A stretch of DNA of 64,000 nucleotides from contig NZ_JAAKZW010000002.1 of the NCBI RefSeq assembly GCF_011044995.1, positions 62,001 through 126,000 on the forward strand, given 5' to 3'. Position 1 is the first letter of the stretch. Each line of letters begins with the position of its first letter. Position numbers and translations under genes: made by a program. The notes under the pieces were generated by a model, which worked only from the letters and a program-made list of their open reading frames with translations, made no database searches and was not told the origin of the DNA. This document shows positions 28,853 to 37,721 of the stretch, one piece after another. The DNA comes from Streptomyces mesophilus. GTDB lineage: Bacteria > Actinomycetota > Actinomycetes > Streptomycetales > Streptomycetaceae.

Positions 28853-30295
28853 TCAGTCCGCCTTCTTCGCCTCCTCGTCGAGGGCGACCGGTTCCGCCGC
28901 GGGCTGCTGAGCCGGCACGCTCCCGTTGACGAGGCCGCCGAGGCGGCCGTCCCCGTTCACCTGCCCGTTCCCGTTCATCGCGGACATCAGCTGCCGCGCG
29001 AGGCCGAGCCCGGTGCCGCCCATCGTGAGCGCCTTGGCGAGCAGGTCGCTCATCCCGTCCGCCCCGTTGAGCACCACCATGTTGTCCACCGAGTCGAAGG
29101 CACCCGCGCCCGCCCGGACGATCTCCGGCCAGTTCTCGGCGAGTTGCTGGGCGATCACCGCTTCCTGGTTCGTGGCGAGCGCGTCCGCGCGCGCCTTGAT
29201 CGCATCGGCCTCGGCCAGCCCCCTGGCCCGTACCGCGGCCGCCGCGGCGAGACCGCGTGCCTCGGCCGCGGCGGCGTCCGCCTGACCGGTCACGCGGGTC
29301 GCCGAGGCATCGGCGGCGCTGGCCAGTTCGGTCTCCTTGGCCTGCGCCTCGGCAGCCGAGACCCGGGCGTCGCGTGCGGCCTCGGCGATCGTGCGGGTCT
29401 CATAGGCCCTGGCGTCCGCGGGCTTGCGGACGTCCGCCTGGAGCTGCTGCTCCCTGCGCCGCGCCTCCAGCTCGGCGACCCGCGTCTCCTGCACCACGAC
29501 CTCCTGCCGTGATGCCGCCTCGGCGAGCGGACCCGCCTGCGCCGACTCGGCGCTCGCCCGGTCCCGTTCGGCCTTGTAACCGGCCTGCAGGATCTCGCTG
29601 TCCCGGGTGGCCTCCGCCATCCGCGCCTGGGCCTGCTGCTCCGCCTCGGTGGCCCGCCGGTTGGCCTCCGCCTGCGCGATCCGCGCGTCCCGCTGGACGG
29701 CCGCCGCGTGCGGCATCGCGAGGTTCTGGATATAGCCCGTCGGGTCCTCGATCTCATGGATCTGCAGCGAGTCCACGATGAGACCCAGCTTCTCCATCTC
29801 CGTCCCGCACGCGGCCCGGGTCTGCCCCGTCAGCTTGTCCCGGTCGCGGATCATGTCCTCGACCGTCAACCCGCCCACGATGGACCGCAGATGGCCCGCG
29901 AACACGTTGTGCACGCGCTCGGCCATCAGCCGCTGCTGGTCGAGGAAACGCCGGGCCGCGTTGGCGATCGACACGAAGTCGTCGCCGACCTTGAAGATCA
30001 CCACGCCGCGGACCTTCAGCGGAATGCCCTGGTGGGTGACGCAGTCCACGGACAGTTCGGTCTCGTTGAGATCGAGCGAGAGCCGCCGTACGGCCTGCAC
30101 CCCGGGCGTGACGAGCGTGCCGCGCCCGGTGACGATCCGGAAGCCCATGCCTTCGCCGAGACCCTCGGTACGGTGTTTCGAACCGGAGATGACCAGCGCC
30201 TCATTGGGTTCGGCGACCCGCCACATGGCTTTGAACAGGCCCACGACGACGATCAGACCGCCGATCGCAAGCCCCACGATGATGCCGACAGACAT
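28853..30295 (-). CDS. SPFH / flotillin-like membrane scaffold protein
   Basis: 480 residues. An N-terminal membrane helix (about 4-24), an SPFH/band-7 domain (about 30-200), then a long Ala/Glu-rich coiled coil (about 205-390) and a C-terminal tail, the flotillin plan. Flotillins organise lipid microdomains. I start at ATG 30295 (MSVGIIVGLAIGG), as upstream codons are polar and overlap a palindrome. Together with the short NfeD-like gene upstream it forms the common NfeD-flotillin pair. Confidence 0.87.
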   Translation of the reverse strand: MSVGIIVGLAIGGLIVVVGLFKAMWRVAEPNEALVISGSKHRTEGLGEGMGFRIVTGRGTLVTPGVQAVRRLSLDLNETELSVDCVTHQGIPLKVRGVVIFKVGDDFVSIANAARRFLDQQRLMAERVHNVFAGHLRSIVGGLTVEDMIRDRDKLTGQTRAACGTEMEKLGLIVDSLQIHEIEDPTGYIQNLAMPHAAAVQRDARIAQAEANRRATEAEQQAQARMAEATRDSEILQAGYKAERDRASAESAQAGPLAEAASRQEVVVQETRVAELEARRREQQLQADVRKPADARAYETRTIAEAARDARVSAAEAQAKETELASAADASATRVTGQADAAAAEARGLAAAAAVRARGLAEADAIKARADALATNQEAVIAQQLAENWPEIVRAGAGAFDSVDNMVVLNGADGMSDLLAKALTMGGTGLGLARQLMSAMNGNGQVNGDGRLGGLVNGSVPAQQPAAEPVALDEEAKKAD

Positions 30296-30312
30296 CGGCA
30301 ACCCCCCTTGTC

Positions 30313-30334
30313 CACGACGCCGGCCGGCGTCGTG
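30313..30334. promoter_or_regulatory. 22-bp perfect palindrome ahead of the flotillin-like gene
   Basis: CACGACGCCGG-CCGGCGTCGTG, perfect 11+11, about 20 bp upstream of the start. Either an operator or an attenuating hairpin between the NfeD-like and SPFH genes. Confidence 0.55.
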
Positions 30335-30418
30335 TGGGGAGTGTCCTGCCGGCCAGGGCAGGGGTGAAGGCACTGAGGACTTCTTGTTGCGATCCTGACG
30401 ACAGCGGACGCCGGCCCG

Positions 30419-30637
30419 TCAACTTCCGTATGCCGCCTGGACATACACGGTCCTCGGCGGCTGGTACTCGACGACCATCACCACCGTCCCGGTGTCGATC
30501 CGGTCCTTCGCCGAGGCGGGATACGCGAGGAAGTGCTCGGCGCCGCCACGGATCCGCACGATCACCTCGCCGACGAGTCCGGGCCCGACCGTGCCGGTCA
30601 CCCGTCCCGTCAGGCCCACCATCGACACATCGTCCAC
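30419..30637 (-). CDS. Short NfeD-like OB-fold protein
   Basis: 72 residues resembling only the C-terminal OB-fold of NfeD (VGLTGRVTGTVGPGLVGEVIVRIRGGAEHFLAY, VVEYQPPRTVYV). NfeD family proteins commonly sit beside flotillins and are thought to assist them; here the membrane/protease parts are absent. 123 bp upstream of the SPFH gene, same strand. Confidence 0.7.
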   Translation of the reverse strand: MDDVSMVGLTGRVTGTVGPGLVGEVIVRIRGGAEHFLAYPASAKDRIDTGTVVMVVEYQPPRTVYVQAAYGS

Positions 30638-30672
30638 GCATTCACTGTACGTCTCAACTGGGCGTTGCCGGA

Positions 30673-30700
30673 GGGGTGTTCACGTTCACGTGGACACCCC
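30673..30700 (-). terminator. Terminator hairpin downstream of the amidase gene
   Basis: A 12-bp stem with one mismatch (30673-30684 with 30689-30700, loop TTCA), 13 bp past the amidase stop on the minus strand. Confidence 0.6.
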
Positions 30701-30712
30701 CGCGCCCGGTGG

Positions 30713-32122
30713 TCACGCAGCCGTGGCTTCGCCGGGCCACTGCTCGTACCACTTCAGCTCGTGCTCCAACTGCGCCGCCAGCGAGATCAGCAGCGGTTCG
30801 CTGTTCGCCGGACCCAGCAGCTGCGCCCCGAGCGGCAGGCCGTCGGAGCCGAAGCCGGCGGGCACGTTCACCCCCGGCCAGCCGAGGACGTTCCAGGTCC
30901 ATGCGTACGGGCAGGCCGCGATCATCGCCTGGTCGGTGCGGGGCCCGTTCAGCCGCGCGATGGTGTCGATCCTCGGCGGTCCGGTGGCGGTCGTCGGCGC
31001 CAGGATCACGTCGTACGTGGAGAAGAGCGCGCCCACCCGCCGGTGCAGCCGGGCCTCCGCCTTGCGCGCGGCCCGCAGTGGCGCCCCGCGGAGCAGCCGC
31101 CCGAGCCGGGCCGCCTCGAGGGTGCGCGGATCGAGCAGGGACGGATCCGGCACCCGCTCCACCCACTCGGCGATCCCCGCGGTGCCGCGCGGCACGAAGG
31201 TGAGACCGATCCGCCCGTACGAGGGGTCCGCGGCCTCGACGGTGTGGCCGAGCCCCGCCAGCCGCTCGGCGAGCGCGGTCACGGCCTTGCGCACGTCAGG
31301 GTGCAGCCGCTTGGGCGTGGCGGTGAACGGCATCTTCAGCGAGAGCGCGATCCGCAGCCGCCCGGGCTCGCGCTCGGCCGCCTGCGCGGCACGGATCGCG
31401 GGCGGCTTGTGCAGATCGCCTTCGTGGCTGCCGCTCGCGCAGTCGAGCAGCAGTGCCGCGTCCGCGACGGTGCGGGCCAGGGTGCCGTTGACGGTGATGC
31501 CCTGGAAGGCCTCGGCGTCCGGCCAGGAGGAGATCCGGCCGCGCTGCGGCTTGATCCCGACGAGATGCGTCCACGCGGCCGGGATCCGCACCGATCCCGC
31601 ACCGTCCGAGCCGAGCGCCGCCGGCACCAGGCCCGCGGCGACTGCGGCCGCGGAACCACCCGACGAACCGCCCGGCGTACGCCCGGTGTCCCACGGATTA
31701 CGGGTGTTGCCGAACGCAGGGCCCTCGGTGAACGGCCACTGGCCGAGCTCGCAGGTGTTGGCCTTGCCCACGATCACGGCACCGGCCGCCCGCAGCCGCC
31801 GTACCGCCTCCGCGTCCCGCTCCTTGGCGGGGAAGTCGCCCGGGCACCCGAACGCGGTCGGCTCCCCGGCCACGTCCATGTCGTCCTTCACCGCGACCGG
31901 GACCCCGAGCAACGGCAGCCGCTCACCGTCCGCGAGCCGCCGGTCGGCCTCGCGCGCTTCGTCGAGCGCGGCCTCTCCCCGCACCCGGCGAAAGGCGTTC
32001 AGCGAGGACTGGGTGGCCTCGATCCGGGCCAGACTCTCCTCGACCAGGGCGACGGACGAGGTCTCCCCGGCGGCCAGGGCCCGGGCGGTCTCGGCCAGGC
32101 CTGCGCTGCGGGCGGGTGTCAT
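30713..32122 (-). CDS. Amidase-signature enzyme
   Basis: 469 residues. The Ser-cisSer-Lys triad region is present: Lys in VPVAVKDDMDV, the Gly/Ser loop TPGGSSGGSAAAVAAG and the nucleophile region GSDGAGSVRIPAA. The amidase family hydrolyses small amides or acts in amino-acid or tRNA amidation; no GatB/C partner is near, so it is probably a catabolic amidase. Divergent from a LacI regulator with a dyad between them. Confidence 0.9.
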   Translation of the reverse strand: MTPARSAGLAETARALAAGETSSVALVEESLARIEATQSSLNAFRRVRGEAALDEAREADRRLADGERLPLLGVPVAVKDDMDVAGEPTAFGCPGDFPAKERDAEAVRRLRAAGAVIVGKANTCELGQWPFTEGPAFGNTRNPWDTGRTPGGSSGGSAAAVAAGLVPAALGSDGAGSVRIPAAWTHLVGIKPQRGRISSWPDAEAFQGITVNGTLARTVADAALLLDCASGSHEGDLHKPPAIRAAQAAEREPGRLRIALSLKMPFTATPKRLHPDVRKAVTALAERLAGLGHTVEAADPSYGRIGLTFVPRGTAGIAEWVERVPDPSLLDPRTLEAARLGRLLRGAPLRAARKAEARLHRRVGALFSTYDVILAPTTATGPPRIDTIARLNGPRTDQAMIAACPYAWTWNVLGWPGVNVPAGFGSDGLPLGAQLLGPANSEPLLISLAAQLEHELKWYEQWPGEATAA

Positions 32123-32159
32123 GGGCCACCTCGGGATCGGCTGCGGGTACGCGGCACGT

Positions 32160-32173
32160 TACCGGCTGGTAAG
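32160..32173. promoter_or_regulatory. Candidate LacI operator between amidase and regulator
   Basis: TTACCGGCTGGTAA, an imperfect palindrome (12 of 14 positions) with central GC, 37 bp upstream of the amidase start and 50 bp upstream of the regulator start. Confidence 0.55.
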
Positions 32174-32223
32174 GGTGTGCGGTAAGGGGTGCGGCAAAGC
32201 CGTCTGGAAGGATGCTGCACGTC

Positions 32224-33273
32224 ATGGTGCAGATTCCGAAGCAGGCGGGACAGCCGCCCATCGAGAGCGAGGAAGCGCAGGGGCCACGGCCGGTACCGAC
32301 CAGCGCCGATGTGGCCCGGCTCGCCGGTGTGTCACGTGCGACGGTCTCGTACGTCCTGAACAACACCTCCTCCGTACGCATCAGCGAACCCACCCGCCAT
32401 CGCGTCCGGGCCGCGGCCGAAGAGCTCGGCTATGTGCCGCACGCCGCCGCGCGCAGCCTGCGCGCCGGGCACTCGCGCATGGTCCTGATGCCCGCCTCGC
32501 ACGTCCCGGTCGGCCCGCTGTTCAGCCACTTCCAGTACGAACTTCAGTGGGCGCTGCGCCGGCTCGACTACACCGTCGTGCAGTACGGCAGCGTCGGCAT
32601 GGGCGGCGACGAGGCCGCCCGGGCCTGGGCGGAACTGCGGCCGGTGGCCGTGTTCGTACCGGGCACGCTCGAGCCGGGGCAGGTCGAGGTCCTCAAGCGG
32701 GCCGGCGCCAAGGCCGTGGTCACGCTGGGGTCCGAGCGGGTCGAGGGCGCGCATGCGCTGCTCATGGACCATCGCGAGGTCGGCCACTGTGCGGGGGCGC
32801 ATCTGGTGGAGCGCGGGCGGCGCCGTATCGGCGTCGTGGTGCCCGAGGAGACCGGTCTGCAGGTGTTCTCCGAACCGCGCCTGGCGGGCGTACGGGCGGC
32901 GGCCGAACCGGCCGGCGCGCAGGTCGTACCGCTGCCGCTGGCCTACACGGAGGAGTCGGCGGCCGAACTGGCCGCGCGCTGGCGGGAGTCGGGCCTGGAC
33001 GCGGTGTTCGCGTACAACGACGAATACGCGATGCTTCTGATGCGCGCGTTGCAGGACGCGGGCATCGCGGTGCCCGAGGAGACCTCCGTGATCGGCGCGG
33101 ACGATCTGCTGCTCGGCAAGCTCATCCGCCCGCGGCTGAGCACCGTCCGTCTCGAGATGCCCTCCGGTCAGCTGCTCGCCGAACTGGTCGACCGCGTCGT
33201 GCGCGCGCCGGGCGCCGAGCCCGAGGTGCACGATCTGCTTGCGGCTTCGATGGTGGTGCGGGAGTCGAGTTGA
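32224..33273 (+). CDS. LacI-family regulator
   Basis: 349 residues. HTH near 25-50 (PTSADVARLAGVSRATVSYV, then LNNTSSVRISEPTRHRV) followed by a periplasmic-binding-like effector domain. A leucine-rich hinge (AAARSLRAGHS) and EETSVIGADD fit the family. Start ATG 32224, or ATG 32212 four codons earlier. Divergent from the amidase gene, which it probably regulates. Its stop lies in a tandem repeat. Confidence 0.88.
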   Translation: MVQIPKQAGQPPIESEEAQGPRPVPTSADVARLAGVSRATVSYVLNNTSSVRISEPTRHRVRAAAEELGYVPHAAARSLRAGHSRMVLMPASHVPVGPLFSHFQYELQWALRRLDYTVVQYGSVGMGGDEAARAWAELRPVAVFVPGTLEPGQVEVLKRAGAKAVVTLGSERVEGAHALLMDHREVGHCAGAHLVERGRRRIGVVVPEETGLQVFSEPRLAGVRAAAEPAGAQVVPLPLAYTEESAAELAARWRESGLDAVFAYNDEYAMLLMRALQDAGIAVPEETSVIGADDLLLGKLIRPRLSTVRLEMPSGQLLAELVDRVVRAPGAEPEVHDLLAASMVVRESS

Positions 33274-33352
33274 GCGGGCACCGGGGTCGCGGGAGTCGCA
33301 GTTGAGCGCGCACTGGGGTCGCGGGAATCGCAGCTGAGCGCGCACCAGAGGC
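33258..33352. repeat. 31-32 bp tandem repeat beginning inside the LacI gene's last codons
   Basis: Three diverged copies (33258-33288, 33289-33320, 33321-33352) of GCGGGAGTCGCAGTTGAGCG plus GCACTGGGGTC, with a fourth partial copy. The first contains the gene's last codons and TGA; all copies retain a TGA. Confidence 0.8.
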
Positions 33353-33485
33353 GCGGTAGCCGACCTGCGCGCGTGCCCGCACGCCGCGAAATTCGATCGC
33401 CCCGGCCGGACCGAGCCGTTACCCTCGCCGTCGCCGGCAGGTGGATCACCCCGCCGGCCCGAAGCCACAACAAAGGGGGCGGGCC

Positions 33486-34193
33486 ATGGAGTTCGCGCAC
33501 GCGAGGACCGACCGCCTGGGCATGCTGCTCGACCAGTTCGACAAGGCACGGGAGATGGCCGAGGTCCGGCTGACCGGGCTCACGGACGACGAGTACCTCT
33601 GGGAACCGGCCGCCGACTGCTGGTCGCTGCGCCCCCGCGGCGAGGCGAGGACGCCGCGGGCGTTCGGGCCGGGGGAGTGGCTCCTCGACCTCGGCAACCC
33701 GGATATCCCGGGCGGTGAGTACGCGGAGATCGGCCGGCAGATCGCCTCCGGGATGACGGTCGAGGAGATCGCCGAGGACTGGAGCGTGAGCTCCGCACGG
33801 GTCGAGGAGGTCCTCGCGCACACCGGCCCCGTACCGCCCGACAAAACCCCGGTCACCACCATCGCCTGGCGCCTGTGCCATCTCCACTACGAGTTCGCGG
33901 GCGGCTGGGAGTGGACCTTCGGCGAGCGCAAGCAGGACCCCAAGCTCATGGTCGACTTCACCCCCTCGGCCTCCCTCGCCCTCGAGCGCTTCTGGGAGAC
34001 GGTCGGCCGCTGGCGCGACGCCGTCGAGGGCGTGAGCGAGGAGCAGCTGGACCAGGTCGGCTACTCGCAGTACCCGTACGGATCCGACCCCGACGACCCG
34101 TACATCACCGTCGTGTGGGGGACGAACTTCGAATTCATCCACCACATGGCCGAGATCGCGCTCCTGCGTGACCTGTGGCGGACTCGCGCCTGA
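33486..34193 (+). CDS. DinB-superfamily protein
   Basis: 235 residues with the DinB/YfiT four-helix metal-binding plan: an N-terminal helix (MLLDQFDKAREMAEVRL), a His pair region (RLCHLHYEF) and a C-terminal FIHHMAEIALLRDL. Members include mycothiol-dependent transferases and enzymes of unknown function. ATG 33486 follows a purine-rich GGGGGC. Convergent with the next LacI gene, 4 bp between stops. Confidence 0.8.
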   Translation: MEFAHARTDRLGMLLDQFDKAREMAEVRLTGLTDDEYLWEPAADCWSLRPRGEARTPRAFGPGEWLLDLGNPDIPGGEYAEIGRQIASGMTVEEIAEDWSVSSARVEEVLAHTGPVPPDKTPVTTIAWRLCHLHYEFAGGWEWTFGERKQDPKLMVDFTPSASLALERFWETVGRWRDAVEGVSEEQLDQVGYSQYPYGSDPDDPYITVVWGTNFEFIHHMAEIALLRDLWRTRA

Positions 34194-34197
34194 CGCC

Positions 34198-35199
34198 TCA
34201 GGCGGGCGCGGCGGTCGAATCACGTACCTGTAGCTGAACGGGGACCGCCTCCGGATCCACCGGTGCGGCCCCCTGCATCTGCCGCACCAGCGCTTCGCCC
34301 GCGAGCCGGGCGAGCAGCCCCCGGGGCACGCCCACCGTGGTCAGCGCGGGCGAGGAGTAGCGGGCCATCCCGATGTCGTCGAACCCGGTCACGGAGACGT
34401 CCTCGGGCACCCGCACCCCGAGGTCCTTGAACCGGGCCAGCGCCCCGAGCGCCACGAAGTCGTTGTACGCGACCACCGCACGCGTGCCGCCCTCCAGTGC
34501 CGCGGGCGCCGCCTCGTATCCGGCCTCCATGGTCGCGCCGCACGGGAGGGTGCGGAACGTGAGCCCGAAGTCCTCGGCGGCGCCGAGCGCGCGCAGCCGT
34601 TCGGCATTGGCCCAGGAGGCCTCAGGGCCGGCGAGATAGACCACCTCGCGGTGCCCGAGCTGCGCGAGGTGCCCGCAGACGGCGAGCATGCCGCGGAAGA
34701 AGTCCGCGGTGATGGTGTGCAGTTCGAGCCCGAGCAGCACACGGTTGGCGACGACCATCGGGTGGCCGCGGCGGGCCAGATCGGCCAGATCGGCGCGCGG
34801 CATCCGCGGCGAGCACAGCAGGATGCCGTCCGAGTGCCGGATCAGATCGTCCGCGAGCTCCCGCTCCTCGTACGGATCCTCGCCCGAGTCCATCACCAGG
34901 ACCCGGCGCCCGCTGCCGCGCGCCACGTCGGAGAGGGCCTTGAGCATGTCGTGGAAGTACGGGTTGGCGAGATCGGGCACCAGGACGCCGATCGTTCCCG
35001 ATCGCCCCCGCGCCAGTCCCTGCGCCGCCGCGTTCGGCCGGTAGCCGAGCTCCACGATCACCTGCCGCACGCGTTCCGCGAGCGCCGCGTCCACCGAGTC
35101 CACCCCGTTGACCACGCGCGAGACCGTCGAGATCGAGGCACCCGCGGCGCGCGCCACATCCCCGATGGTCGTCCGGCGCTGCCGATTGGAAGTCGCCAC
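34198..35199 (-). CDS. LacI-family regulator
   Basis: About 333 residues. HTH in TTIGDVARAAGASISTVSRV, then VNGVDSVDAALAERVRQ and a conventional sugar-binding-type effector domain (SGTIGVLVPDLANPYFHDML). GTG 35199 matches the usual family N-terminus; in-frame sequence further upstream is not protein-like. Target unknown; the nearest divergent gene is the aldehyde dehydrogenase. Confidence 0.86.
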   Translation of the reverse strand: MATSNRQRRTTIGDVARAAGASISTVSRVVNGVDSVDAALAERVRQVIVELGYRPNAAAQGLARGRSGTIGVLVPDLANPYFHDMLKALSDVARGSGRRVLVMDSGEDPYEERELADDLIRHSDGILLCSPRMPRADLADLARRGHPMVVANRVLLGLELHTITADFFRGMLAVCGHLAQLGHREVVYLAGPEASWANAERLRALGAAEDFGLTFRTLPCGATMEAGYEAAPAALEGGTRAVVAYNDFVALGALARFKDLGVRVPEDVSVTGFDDIGMARYSSPALTTVGVPRGLLARLAGEALVRQMQGAAPVDPEAVPVQLQVRDSTAAPA

Positions 35200-35626
35200 C
35201 CCTGTCACCCCCACCGTTCCCGCTGAGTCGGAGCGGGAAAGCCATTGCACTGCGCGCAAATTAGCAGGTGGGTGCAGTGGGGTCAGCGGGAGGTGAGTGA
35301 CCGGTTCCCACAGGGCGCCGGTGCGTGGAGCGGAACGGTGAAGAGCAACTCCTCCACACCTACTCACAGTTGTGTATCGAACGTGTGCGGCAGACCATCC
35401 GATTCCCGTTCGACACGACTACGATGTTGCACGCTCAACCAGATGGGGGTGCGTTCGAGCAACGGTCGCGGCTTGCCCGGCTGCGCCGGATCGCGGACTC
35501 CTCTCCTGCGGCCACCGAACGGGCCGCGCTCTACACGGGACTTCCTCTGAGAAGCTGACGGCGCGTCCGCCGGCTTCTCGCGTCGCACAGTACGTCGACG
35601 CTTCGTCGACAGAACGGAGCCATGGC
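35200..35626. promoter_or_regulatory. Divergent intergenic region, LacI / aldehyde dehydrogenase
   Basis: 427 bp without a convincing gene. Contains TTGCACTGCGCGCAA (35245-35259), a weak dyad (TTGC...GCAA) about 45 bp upstream of the LacI start, and a leader hairpin GAGAAGC...GCTTCTC (about 35549-35578) with inner CGGCG/CGCCG pairing, roughly 50 bp before the dehydrogenase. AACGGAG is its ribosome-binding site. Confidence 0.4.
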
Positions 35627-37063
35627 ATGCCCCTGCTCGACCCCAAGACCTGGCAGTCCCGGCCGCTGGGCGGCGGTGAGCACGCGGTGACCGAGCCCGC
35701 CACCGGCGAAGAGCTCGCCACGGTGATGCTCGCTTCCCCCGAAGACGTGGCGAGCGCGACGGCCGCCGCGCGTGCCGCGCAGTCCGCCTGGGCGGCGACC
35801 CCGCACTTCGTACGCGCGGCGGTGCTGCGCAAGGCGGGCGACCTGTTCTCCGAGCACGCCGAAGAGCTCACCGAATGGCTGGTGCGCGAGTCCGGCTCCA
35901 TACCGGGCAAGGCCGGTTTCGAGCTGCATGTCGCGGCCCAGGAGTGCTACGAGGCGGCCGCGCTCGCCTCCCGCCCCACGGGCGAGGTACTGACCAGCGA
36001 GGCCCCGCGTCTCTCGTACACCCGACGGGTCCCGGTCGGCGTCACGGGTGTGATCGCCCCGTTCAACGCACCCCTCATCCTGTCGATACGCTCCGTCGCC
36101 CCGGCGCTCGCGCTCGGCAACGCGGTGGTGCTCAAGCCCGATCCGCGTACGGCCGTGTGCGGCGGGCTCTTCCTGTCCGCGGTCCTCGCGGAGGCCGGAC
36201 TGCCCGAGCACCTTCTGCACGTCCTGCCCGGCGGGCCCGAGGTCGGCCGCGCGCTCGTCGCCGACCCGCTGGTCCCCGTGATCTCCTTCACCGGCTCGAC
36301 CGCGGCAGGACGCGCGGTCGGCGAGGCCGCGGGCCGCCACCTCAAGCGCGCGCACCTCGAACTCGGCGGCAACTCGGCCCTGATCGTCCTCGAGGACGCC
36401 GACCTCGACGCGGTGATCTCCACCGCGGCCTGGGGCTCCTTCTTCCACCAGGGCCAGATCTGCATGACCACCGGCCGCCACCTGGTGCACTCCTCCCTCT
36501 ACGAGGAGTACGTCGAGCGCCTCGCGGCCAAGGCCGACTCGCTCGCCGTCGGCGACCCGCACCGCGCCCAGGTCCACCTCGGTCCGCTGATCGACTCCGG
36601 GCAGCTCACCAAGGTGCACGGCCTGGTCACCGCCAGCACCGGGCGCGGAGCGCGGCTCGCGGCGGGCGGCACCCACGAGGAGCTGTTCTACCGGCCGACG
36701 GTGCTCGCCGACGTCGACGAGTCCTCGCCCGCGTACGCCGAAGAGGTCTTCGGGCCGGTCGCGCCGGTGCGGTCCTTCGGCACGCTCGACGAGGCGGCGG
36801 CGCTCGCGGCGGACAGCGAGTACGGGCTCTCGCTCGGCATCGTCACCCGCGACACCGACCGCGGACTCGCCCTCGCGGACCGCATCCCGACCGGGATCGT
36901 GCACATCAACGACCAGACCGTGAACGACGAGGCGGTCGCCCCCTTCGGCGGCGTCGCGGCCTCCGGGACCGGGGCGCGGTTCGGCGGCGCGGCCAATATC
37001 GAGGCGTTCACGGACGTGCGGTGGACGACCGTGCGCGGGGATGTCGCGGGGTACCCGTTCTAG
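35627..37063 (+). CDS. Aldehyde dehydrogenase (benzaldehyde/vanillin-type)
   Basis: 478 residues, NAD(P)-dependent. Catalytic Cys in GQICMTTGR and general-base Glu in LELGGNSALIV; nucleotide loop SFTGSTAAGRAVG; VTGVIAPFNAPLILS. The spacing and the FHQGQICM segment are closest to aromatic (benzaldehyde, salicylaldehyde, vanillin) dehydrogenases. ATG 35627 with GGAG 8 bases upstream. Confidence 0.9.
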   Translation: MPLLDPKTWQSRPLGGGEHAVTEPATGEELATVMLASPEDVASATAAARAAQSAWAATPHFVRAAVLRKAGDLFSEHAEELTEWLVRESGSIPGKAGFELHVAAQECYEAAALASRPTGEVLTSEAPRLSYTRRVPVGVTGVIAPFNAPLILSIRSVAPALALGNAVVLKPDPRTAVCGGLFLSAVLAEAGLPEHLLHVLPGGPEVGRALVADPLVPVISFTGSTAAGRAVGEAAGRHLKRAHLELGGNSALIVLEDADLDAVISTAAWGSFFHQGQICMTTGRHLVHSSLYEEYVERLAAKADSLAVGDPHRAQVHLGPLIDSGQLTKVHGLVTASTGRGARLAAGGTHEELFYRPTVLADVDESSPAYAEEVFGPVAPVRSFGTLDEAAALAADSEYGLSLGIVTRDTDRGLALADRIPTGIVHINDQTVNDEAVAPFGGVAASGTGARFGGAANIEAFTDVRWTTVRGDVAGYPF

Positions 37064-37091
37064 CCGTACGCGAAGGACCTGAGCATGCGCG

Positions 37092-37126
37092 AAGGGGCGC
37101 CGTTTCCCACGGAAACGGCGCCCCTT
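37092..37126 (+). terminator. Terminator hairpin after the aldehyde dehydrogenase
   Basis: A perfect 16-bp stem (37092-37107 with 37111-37126), loop CAC, between convergent genes. Confidence 0.88.
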
Positions 37127-37168
37127 GCGTGTACTTCTCGGTCCGCGTACTGCGGCCGACCGTTCTGC

Positions 37169-37570
37169 CTACTGCGGCTGACCGTTCGCCCCGGCCTGGC
37201 CCGCCTGCTTGGCCTGCTCCTCGGCGACCTGCTTGCGGACCTCCTCCATGTCCACCTTGCGGGCCTGCCCGATCACGTCCTCGAGGGCCGACTCCGGCAG
37301 CGCACCGGGCTGCGCGAAGATCGCGACCTTGTCGCGGATGATCGCGAGCGTGGGGATCGACTGGATCCCGAAGGCGGCGGCCAGCTCCGGCTGCGCCTCG
37401 GTGTCGACCTTGCCGAAGACCAGGTCGTCATGGCGCTCCGAGGCACCCTCGTAGACCGGCCCGAACTGCTTGCACGGGCCGCACCAATCGGCCCAGAAGT
37501 CGATCAGGACGAACTCGTGCTCGGTGACGATCTCGTCGAAGTTTTCCTTGGTGAGTTCCAGGGTGCTCAC
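37169..37570 (-). CDS. Thioredoxin
   Basis: 133 residues. Active site WCGPC (Cys30, Cys33), cis-Pro in QSIPTLAII. A 25-residue Lys/Gln/Ala tail (EEVRKQVAEEQAKQAGQAG) extends past the standard fold. GTG 37570 has TAGGA 7 bases upstream; ATG 37585 lacks a site. Divergent from a disulfide-oxidoreductase-like flavoprotein; a working pair is possible but not shown. A typical thioredoxin reductase is not in the window. Confidence 0.9.
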   Translation of the reverse strand: MSTLELTKENFDEIVTEHEFVLIDFWADWCGPCKQFGPVYEGASERHDDLVFGKVDTEAQPELAAAFGIQSIPTLAIIRDKVAIFAQPGALPESALEDVIGQARKVDMEEVRKQVAEEQAKQAGQAGANGQPQ

Positions 37571-37721
37571 GGTGTTTCCTACCATTTCGCCGACGGCTGG
37601 TGGCTGCCCCGCACAACTGCGGGAGTCTCCGGTCTATTCCGGGACGGATGTCGCTGACGAATCCGTGCCGGGTCGACTGCCCCTGTGGCCACGGACTACA
37701 CCTGCCACCAGACTGGCATTC

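Noticed and set aside
35245..35550. Possible small gene ahead of the aldehyde dehydrogenase
   Set aside because: No ribosome-binding site, weak codon bias and overlap with regulatory-looking sequence.
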